DNA from: Bacillota bacterium
GTDB taxonomy: Bacteria > Bacillota > Clostridia > Oscillospirales > Acutalibacteraceae
Length of the DNA: 28,454 nucleotides
Reading direction: 5' to 3'
Assembly (NCBI GenBank): GCA_023458915.1
Contig: JAEWWM010000010.1
Location: 1 to 28,454, forward strand
The number at the start of each line of letters is the position of its first letter. Position 1 is the stretch's first letter. The notes below the pieces were generated by a model. That model saw nothing but the letters and a program-made list of their open reading frames with translations. It made no database searches and was not told the origin of the DNA. Below are positions 1 through 4,991 of this stretch, piece after piece. The position numbers and the translations under genes were made by a program.

Positions 1-93
1 CAATTGGGCTTGCGCAAATGTCGGCACAACAGCGCTTGCTGAAATTGCCGCGGAAACAATCACTTCGATAGCTTTTTTAATGCATCTTTTCAT
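1..93 (-). CDS. N-terminus of an exported protein (partial)
   Basis: Reading leftwards from an ATG at 91-93, 31 codons are open and run off the window edge. The residues form a signal peptide: a basic start (MKRCIKKAIE), a hydrophobic core (VIVSAAISASAVVP) and a small-residue end (TFAQAQ) that fits signal peptidase I. A promoter (TTGCAA, 18-base gap, TATAAT) lies at 132-161 in the correct orientation and AAGGA precedes the start. The mature protein lies outside the window, so no function can be assigned. Confidence 0.6.
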   Translation of the reverse strand, partial: MKRCIKKAIEVIVSAAISASAVVPTFAQAQL

Positions 94-131
94 TAAACAA
101 CACAATCCTTATGTATTCTAAATTTAACCAA

Positions 132-161
132 ATTATACCATTAAATTAAATTATTTTGCAA
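132..161 (-). promoter_or_regulatory. sigma-A-like promoter for the exported-protein gene
   Basis: Read on the minus strand, TTGCAA (156-161) and a perfect TATAAT (132-137) are 18 bases apart. The -10 box lies about 40 bases upstream of the ATG at 93. Confidence 0.5.
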
Positions 162-228
162 TGCTTTTCGCCAGTTTTTTAAAATTATACCTATTTACCA
201 ATTTCACATCTTTACCGTCTTAATCATC

Positions 229-279
229 TTATAAAAACTGCACAGTTCCTAAGTCGTTTTTGTCTATTTTTCTAATCAT
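229..279 (-). pseudogene. 16-codon ORF with ribosome binding site, likely gene remnant
   Basis: An ATG at 277-279, preceded by GGAG at a suitable distance, opens a reading frame MIRKIDKNDLGTVQFL that stops after 16 codons. The start resembles the first residues of GNAT acetyltransferases (MIRKID-ND), so this may be the decapitated head of such a gene. That likeness rests on few residues. It lies just downstream of another remnant (296-424) on the same strand. Confidence 0.25.
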
Positions 280-295
280 GTGGCTGTCTCCTGCT

Positions 296-424
296 TTAAA
301 ATCTTAAAAAATCAAGTTCACTTGAAATATGTTTTACTCCAATCGCATAGTAGCCTAACTCTTTTACTCCTTCAACTCCTGAAAAGCTTTCGTAAATTTT
401 TATTGCTTCTTCAAAAGTAAACAA
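296..424 (-). pseudogene. C-terminal protein fragment, possibly from a mobile element
   Basis: A 42-codon open stretch lies between a TGA at 425-427 and a TAA at 296-298, and contains FEEAIKIYESFSGVEG and ELGYYAIGVKH. The composition is protein-like, and the 'EA-x3-Y' pattern is reminiscent of the small polyvalent domains found on conjugative-element proteins. The link is weak. There is no start codon or ribosome site. I read it as the tail of a deleted gene, followed by the short ORF at 229-279. Confidence 0.25.
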
Positions 425-427
425 TCA

Positions 428-802
428 ACGATTTTCTCAAGAATATTTGCCAAATTGAGCATACACGTCATCGCTCTATTGCTAATTTTCTTGTTAATCT
501 TGTTTCGGGTCTTACTGTTTACTGTTTTATTTCTATTAGACTTTATGAACCGAGCAGTGAAAAAGCGCCGTTTAGACTGTATCAAAAGAAGTGCTCCAAG
601 GCAGCGAATGCGCGAGGATTACAACCTATATTTATTAAGTGGTTCCAAATCTGCCTAAACAACAGCTGTTCCCAATAAATCGTTTCAAAATGAACCCGTT
701 TTAAAAATCATGCACCCGAACCAAAAGCTGTGTAACGATTTACAAAAATTCGGGTGCATGACAATTGTAAGTCAAATACTAGAAATCAGGCACAACAAAC
801 AG
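428..802. other. gene-free stretch with an inverted repeat
   Basis: No convincing gene is present. Short open frames exist on both strands (455-658 plus; 400-585 minus) but neither has a ribosome site or protein-like composition. The only clear structure is a 12-bp perfect inverted repeat, CATGCACCCGAA at about 709-720 and its complement at about 750-761. It is separated by ~29 bases and has no T-tract, so it is not an obvious terminator. Confidence 0.4.
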
Positions 803-832
803 AGGTATTGTCTAAGAGACAACACCTTTTTT
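803..832 (+). terminator. terminator-like hairpin, copy 1 of a dispersed element
   Basis: AGGTATTGTCT (803-813), a 3-base loop and AGACAACACCT (817-827) form an 11-bp stem with one G-U pair, followed by six T. A near copy, including the downstream TGGCTG and T-run, lies at 14966-15007. No plus-strand gene lies immediately upstream of either copy, so their role as terminators is unclear. Confidence 0.5.
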
Positions 833-942
833 AGTGGCTGATTTTTAAACTATAATATTGGCTGCTTTTTCCGTTATTTTTTACAACTATTTCATTGAAT
901 AACAGCAGCTAGTCAACAAAGACTAACCGCTCTTTTTATTAT

Positions 943-972
943 TTGACAAATTGTATTTATTCATGATAAGAT
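943..972 (+). promoter_or_regulatory. sigma-A-like promoter of the ATPase gene
   Basis: A perfect TTGACA (943-948) and TAAGAT (967-972) are separated by 18 bases. The start codon of the ATPase gene follows at 1027, and the operator dyads at 976-1006 lie directly downstream. Confidence 0.6.
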
Positions 973-975
973 ATG

Positions 976-1006
976 CTTAATCGTAATTAAGTTAATCATG
1001 ATTAAG
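976..1006. promoter_or_regulatory. double palindromic operator downstream of the -10 box
   Basis: Two adjacent dyads share the half-site CTTAAT / ATTAAG. The first, at 976-991, has a 4-base centre. The second contains a 14-bp perfect palindrome, TTAATCATGATTAA, at 992-1005. Their centres are 15 bp apart. They cover the probable transcription start, which fits repressor binding. The regulator is unknown. Confidence 0.5.
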
Positions 1007-1026
1007 TATATGGGGTTGAAATGTAA

Positions 1027-2427
1027 ATGTTTGTAGGCAGAGAAAAAGAAATATCCGCTTTAAAGGAAAGCTTTTCGAGTGAAAAATTTGAATTTTTTAC
1101 TATTCGAGGAAGAAGAAGAGTTGGGAAAACAACTTTACTTCATGAGTTTTGCAAAAACAAAGATAATATCTATTTTGTATCGCAAGAACAAAGTAAAAAA
1201 GCTAACCTTGAAAAGTTTTCAAAAGCGGTGGTGCATTATTTCGGATTTGACGAAAAAGTAACTTACAAAAGCTTTGAAGATTTACTTGAATCTATCTTCG
1301 AAGCGAGCAAAGAAAAAAGAATTGTTTTAGTTATTGATGAGTTCCCTTACCTTGCTAATTCAGATAAAAGTTTAATGTCTGTGCTTCAAAATCTGATAGA
1401 CAAATATAAAAATATTTCAAAGCTATTTTTAATTCTTTGTGGTTCATCTATAAGTTTTATGGAAAATAAAGTAATTGCATACAAAACGCCGCTTTATGGC
1501 AGAGCCACAGGGCAGCTTAAAATAGAACCTTTCTTTTTTCAAACTGCTAAAAAGTATTTTGAAAATTACTCTTCCGAAGAACAAATAACAGCTTACAGTA
1601 TATTTGGAGGCATACCTGCCTATCTTGAAGCTATTGATAACACAAAATCTTTGAAAGAAAATATAATAAATAATTTTTTGAAAACTCAAAGTTATCTTTT
1701 CGAAGAACCTACAACTTTTTTTAAAGAAGAATTTCGTGAACCTGCTCTTTATAATAGCATTGTTGAAGCAATCGCAAACGGAAGCACAAAACTAAATGAA
1801 ATTGCTACAAAGATTGATAATACCACAAGTAAAACCGCTAATTATTTGAAAAATTTATTAGAACTTCAAATTATCAGAAAAGAAACACCTGTTACTGAGA
1901 AAAACAGCAATAAAAAGACGATTTATAAATTATGCGACAATTTGTTTAGTTTTTGGTACAAGTTTGTATCGCCTAACCTTTCAACAATTAGTTTTGCAGA
2001 AGGAGAAACACTTTATAAAACTCTCATAGAGCCGTATTTAAATGAATATGTAGGAAAGATTTTTGAAGATATTTGCAAAGAATACTTACTTTTGAATATC
2101 AATAACAAAAATTTACCTTTTTTCTTTAATCAAATAGGTAAGTGGTGGGGTAATAACTCAATCACGAAGTCTGAAGAAGAAATTGATATTTTAACTTTTA
2201 CAAACGACAAAGAAAACGCTTTTTTTGCAGAGTGTAAATGGAGAAACGAAAAAACAGGATTAGATGTTTTAGAGGACTTAAAAAGAAAATCTAAGCTCCT
2301 AAAACAGTTTAAAAATAAATATTATGGAATTTTTAGCAAAAGTGGTTTTAAAAAAATTTTACTTGAGACCGCTCAGCAGGAAAGTAATATTTATTTTTTT
2401 GATTTAGATAAAATTTGTTCAAGATGA
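1027..2427 (+). CDS. AAA-family ATPase with C-terminal DUF234 nuclease-like domain
   Basis: A 466-residue protein of the ATPase_2/DUF234 family, which is common on mobile and accessory DNA and has no settled role. Walker A is GRRRVGKTT at residues 28-36 and Walker B is LVIDEF at 101-106. A middle winged-helix-like stretch (about 245-300) contains NTTSKTANYLKNLLEL. The C-terminus carries a PD-(D/E)xK-like signature: D387 in EIDIL and E402-C-K404 in AECKW. These are the usual DUF234 residues, so a nuclease fold is likely, though activity is not proven. The length is typical and the gene appears intact. It is a single-gene unit with its own promoter and double operator. GGGG at 1012-1015 is far from this ATG and better spaced for an ATG-TAA start-stop pair at 1021-1026. 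A dedicated regulator or a toxin-like role cannot be judged from sequence. Confidence 0.85.
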   Translation: MFVGREKEISALKESFSSEKFEFFTIRGRRRVGKTTLLHEFCKNKDNIYFVSQEQSKKANLEKFSKAVVHYFGFDEKVTYKSFEDLLESIFEASKEKRIVLVIDEFPYLANSDKSLMSVLQNLIDKYKNISKLFLILCGSSISFMENKVIAYKTPLYGRATGQLKIEPFFFQTAKKYFENYSSEEQITAYSIFGGIPAYLEAIDNTKSLKENIINNFLKTQSYLFEEPTTFFKEEFREPALYNSIVEAIANGSTKLNEIATKIDNTTSKTANYLKNLLELQIIRKETPVTEKNSNKKTIYKLCDNLFSFWYKFVSPNLSTISFAEGETLYKTLIEPYLNEYVGKIFEDICKEYLLLNINNKNLPFFFNQIGKWWGNNSITKSEEEIDILTFTNDKENAFFAECKWRNEKTGLDVLEDLKRKSKLLKQFKNKYYGIFSKSGFKKILLETAQQESNIYFFDLDKICSR

Positions 2428-2498
2428 TTTTAAAAAACTCAGTTTTTGTGCAGATTTGGAATACGAAAAATGTTCAACTTTTGTTCAAGTTTGTTCAA
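2417..2498 (+). repeat. GTTCAA iterated motif
   Basis: GTTCAA occurs at 2417, 2472, 2483 and 2493. The last three are spaced 11 and 10 bp, which puts them on one face of the helix. They lie ~120 bp left of the tRNA-derived attachment-like site. Possible roles are integrase arm sites or initiator iterons; this is inference from position. Confidence 0.4.
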
Positions 2499-2617
2499 AA
2501 AAGTTATGGAAAAGTGGGTAAAATCAGGGTAAACTAAGAAAAGTTTAAATATAATAAATGGCATAATAAGGCGGGTTACAACAAGTTTTGCGAAGTTGAG
2601 ATTAATAATCAACAGAA

Positions 2618-2662
2618 CTCATAACCCGAAGGTCGGTGGTTCAAATCCACCTTCTGCAACCA
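2618..2662 (+). pseudogene. 3' half of initiator tRNA-fMet (attachment-site remnant)
   Basis: The 45 bases read as anticodon loop CTCATAA (CAT anticodon at 2620-2622), 3' anticodon strand CCCGA, variable loop, T arm GGTGG-TTCAAAT-CCACC (2635-2651), acceptor strand TTCTGCA, discriminator A and encoded CCA (2660-2662). The CCC in the anticodon stem and A at position 72 are initiator-tRNA hallmarks. The upstream bases (CAGAA) cannot pair with CCCGA and no 5' half is present. Integrative elements that use a tRNA 3' end leave such a displaced copy at the far junction, so this is probably an att site. The orientation puts the element to its left. Confidence 0.75.
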
Positions 2663-3033
2663 AGCTGAGTATCCCCGCACGCTTTATCAATGCTGTCGAT
2701 CATATTATTTAAAAGTTCGACTTCAGTACGGTTATTTTCGTATTTAGAAGCGTATTTAATTGGTTCGCCTAAAAAATATCCGTTTACGTTTCTGACGATG
2801 GAATAAGCGTTATTAATAACAAGCTTGTTGTTTACATCCGGTCGAATAACTTTATTGCGCCCCAGTATCGGCTGCTTTCCTGTGAAATATTTTTCTAAAT
2901 ATTCTATTTGGCGGCTGTTTTCTTCGTGGCGAAGCATTGCACCGTTTACGATTTTGTGAATATTTTTTAAACTGATTTCCATTTCTGAACTGTAAATTAC
3001 GCTTCTGCCGAAAAGATTTTCCAAATATCTCAT
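2641..3033 (-). pseudogene. phage portal protein, N-terminal fragment (SPP1 Gp6-like)
   Basis: About 115 residues match the start of SPP1-type portal proteins: an N-terminal helical stretch, EYLEKYFTGKQPIL, then VNNKLVINNAYSIVRNVNGY and FLGEPIKYASK. A portal protein normally has 400-500 residues. Here the frame runs directly into the reverse complement of the tRNA-fMet fragment and stops inside it at 2641-2643, so the remaining ~75% is missing. AGGAG sits immediately before the ATG at 3033, too close for it; a later start (TTG at codon 4) would be better spaced. With the terminase at 7556-9211, also minus strand, it is likely a relic of one prophage, since terL and portal genes are normally adjacent in that order. 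Confidence 0.7.
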
Positions 3034-3045
3034 CTCCTGAAAAAC

Positions 3046-3087
3046 GAAAAAGAACCAAAAAAACTTATATAAAAGTTAATTTGGCTC
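3046..3087 (-). terminator. intrinsic terminator after the membrane Spo0A-like gene
   Basis: Read on the minus strand, GAGCCAAA and TTTGGTTC form the outer stem, and AACTT/AAGTT the inner stem, around a short AT loop (3052-3087). A run of five T follows (3050-3046). It lies 63 bases after the stop of the gene at 3150-4298. Confidence 0.6.
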
Positions 3088-3149
3088 TCAAAAAGCTCTG
3101 TTTATTTGATTGATTTTATTTTAACATATATGGAAATTTTTGCAACTAT

Positions 3150-4298
3150 TTAACAAATTAAACTGATTTTTTTCGCCATGTGAATTAAGAAATCTTTAAC
3201 TGTGGGTGGATTATCTTTAATATTATCAACATATTCATACCCATATTTAAGGACTTCAGGGGTTTCTTGAAACCAGGTTTTTTTAATAATATTCTTGATA
3301 TTTTCATATATTGTTTCCGGTTCTGTTCCGGTAAAACGTGACACATTGCGAAAGACATTTACCTCGAAATTCAAATCATCGCTCTCAAAATGGGTAATTA
3401 TAATCAAACACAAAATCAGTTGACTATATCCTTTATATCCATGATCTATACCTAGTTTTTCTAACTTCTTCTTAAAAATTATTCTGTCTTTTTCGTATAT
3501 ATATGTAAGCGGTTGTATATTAATAATAGCGCAATATACAGGAATCCTCATCATAGTTTCAATTACGCCGTCTAAAATATAATTTTGGTCTATGTTTTTA
3601 AGCCGTGTTAATTTGCATGAGTTCCAATAAAATCCTAAGTATGTTGGCAATATAAATAAAAGCACACCGATTAAAATATTGCGATAAGCCTCATTATCAA
3701 TTAATTGGTAATTATACTTTATATAAATAACCGTTGAAAGGCACATACCAAAAAGAATAGGAATTTGCTTATGAACAGATAAATTTCTTATATCTCTCGT
3801 TTTAATAAAACGGAATTTATATGTAAAAAACATAAAAAACAAATGTAAGGCTAAGTAAATAAGGCGATACAGTTCTAAATTTGTAGTTTTTGTGGAAGCA
3901 TACATACCTGATAATTGCCAAAAAAAACGGTTTATTGTATAACCCGTGAAATAACTGCATTCCGTTATAAGACTTATAAATATCGAAAATGTTAGAATAT
4001 AACTCCAGCCTTTAATATTGCTTTTTTTAGATTTTTTATTATCAATCCAATTTTCAGTCCAAAAATAAGCAAATATTACAAGCACTGAAACAAGTCTAAA
4101 GATAACAAAATCTGCAAAAAGATGTCTGTACAATGTTAGCAACGCTACATGTACAGAACAAAACATCGCTATTTTTTTAATATTATATTTCTGAAAGTTT
4201 ACATTTTCATTTTTGAAATTATATACAAAATAACAGAAAATACTTTCAATAATTAACCTAAATGTATTTATGATAGTTATAAATAACAATGTTTTCAC
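3150..4298 (-). CDS. multi-spanning membrane protein with C-terminal Spo0A-like DNA-binding domain
   Basis: A 382-residue protein. Residues 1-230 hold about seven hydrophobic segments (near 3-26, 43-70, 70-88, 98-118, 145-165, 178-198, 207-227), resembling the membrane sensors of AgrC-type kinases. There is no histidine kinase domain. Residues ~270-382 align nearly without gaps to the Spo0A effector domain as I know it from Bacillus: LGI...YKGY (IGV...IKGY), VFRNVSRFTGT (LYPDIAKKFNT), a helix ending in W (AIEVAW), YGY (FGY), NPPTVKDFLIHMAKKI (KPTNSEFIAMVADKL). In the presumed recognition helix the Arg/His contact residues of Spo0A are mostly replaced, so it may read another site. The start is GTG at 4298, or TTG at 4289, which is better spaced from AAGGTG. 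It lies 34 bases after the secreted-protein gene, so both are probably one transcript. A membrane-tethered Spo0A domain is not an arrangement I know. Confidence 0.7.
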   Translation of the reverse strand: MKTLLFITIINTFRLIIESIFCYFVYNFKNENVNFQKYNIKKIAMFCSVHVALLTLYRHLFADFVIFRLVSVLVIFAYFWTENWIDNKKSKKSNIKGWSYILTFSIFISLITECSYFTGYTINRFFWQLSGMYASTKTTNLELYRLIYLALHLFFMFFTYKFRFIKTRDIRNLSVHKQIPILFGMCLSTVIYIKYNYQLIDNEAYRNILIGVLLFILPTYLGFYWNSCKLTRLKNIDQNYILDGVIETMMRIPVYCAIINIQPLTYIYEKDRIIFKKKLEKLGIDHGYKGYSQLILCLIIITHFESDDLNFEVNVFRNVSRFTGTEPETIYENIKNIIKKTWFQETPEVLKYGYEYVDNIKDNPPTVKDFLIHMAKKISLIC

Positions 4299-4332
4299 AC
4301 CTTTTTACACAATCATATCCTGTATAAAACTA

Positions 4333-4731
4333 TTAATCCCATGAAGGCGGATATCTCAAAGCTTTTGGCCTTTTATTCATAAAATTTTCGTATATTTTTT
4401 TATTCTTTTCACAAATTTCTAAAAATTTAAGATAATTTTTTTTAAATTTTTTGTCGCTGTTTAATTTATAAACAAGGTTATGCTGAAAAGTTTTGGGATT
4501 TTTGAGCATGTGATCTTCATATTTATGCAAAAAAGATTCATTAGTGCTTCCGCTTATACGCATAAGGCATAAAAGTCTTAAATCAGCATCTTCACACATT
4601 TGAACATAATGCTTATGCACAACTTCAACCAAATTTACGGCATAGTTTCCCGCATGACAAACAGGCGCATTTGCAATAGTAAAAGCCAACCCCAAACCTA
4701 ATGTTAGTGCTGCAAATTTTTTTGCCACCAT
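4333..4731 (-). CDS. small secreted protein of unknown function
   Basis: A 132-residue protein with a clear signal peptide: basic start MVAKK, hydrophobic core to about residue 22, and probable cleavage near VCHAG (residues 24-28). The mature part is ~105 residues, charged and Lys-rich, with Cys in MCEDADLRLLCLM and EICEKNK that could be paired after export. I recognise no family. The ATG at 4731 has GGGGCG 8-9 bases upstream. A promoter (TTGGAA, 18-base gap, TAGAAT) at 4788-4817 and a 28-bp palindrome at the start site control it. The gene directly downstream encodes a polytopic membrane protein with a Spo0A-like domain. The exported product could therefore be its ligand, modulator or precursor; this is inference from position only. 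Confidence 0.65.
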   Translation of the reverse strand: MVAKKFAALTLGLGLAFTIANAPVCHAGNYAVNLVEVVHKHYVQMCEDADLRLLCLMRISGSTNESFLHKYEDHMLKNPKTFQHNLVYKLNSDKKFKKNYLKFLEICEKNKKIYENFMNKRPKALRYPPSWD

Positions 4732-4755
4732 AACTATTACGCCCCTTTTTATAAA

Positions 4756-4783
4756 ATAAAAATAACATTAATGTTATTTTTAT
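4756..4783. promoter_or_regulatory. 28-bp perfect palindrome (operator or transcript hairpin)
   Basis: Bases 4756-4783 are identical to their own reverse complement, centred on TAACATTAATGTTA. The palindrome begins just downstream of the minus-strand -10 box (4788-4793), so it covers the probable start of transcription. A further half-site, TAACATTA, lies at 4792-4799 inside the promoter. It may be a dimeric repressor or activator site, or a 5' hairpin in the mRNA. Confidence 0.55.
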
Positions 4784-4787
4784 GTAT

Positions 4788-4817
4788 ATTCTAACATTAT
4801 GATTTTTAGATTTCCAA
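4788..4817 (-). promoter_or_regulatory. promoter of the secreted protein / Spo0A-like pair
   Basis: On the minus strand TTGGAA (4812-4817) and TAGAAT (4788-4793) are 18 bases apart, about 57 bases upstream of the ATG at 4731. Confidence 0.5.
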
Positions 4818-4930
4818 CTTTTTCTAAAAGTTCGTAGAAAAATTTAAAAAAAACGTAAAATGTCAAAAAAATGTATTTGAAGTGTATAATTTGTTCTTCG
4901 TCAAAACAGCAAACCTCTTCAAATTATAAA

Positions 4931-4961
4931 TTGTTTCGAGCTACATAATAAATGATATAAT
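4931..4961 (+). promoter_or_regulatory. probable promoter of recD2
   Basis: A perfect TATAAT at 4956-4961 is preceded by TTGTTT at 4931-4936. The 19-base gap is longer than ideal. The recD2 ATG is at 4992, with AGGTGG at 4982-4987. Confidence 0.4.
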
Positions 4962-4991
4962 TATATAAAAATTAATTAATCAGGTGGATAT

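Noticed and set aside
455..658. 67-codon plus-strand ORF with a hydrophobic start
   Set aside because: No ribosome site, no promoter, an Arg-rich unlikely tail, and an overlapping minus-strand ORF of similar length. I see no coding signal on either strand.
709..761. 12-bp inverted repeat as a terminator or attachment site
   Set aside because: The loop is ~29 bases, there is no T-tract, and no second copy was seen. Left as a plain inverted repeat.
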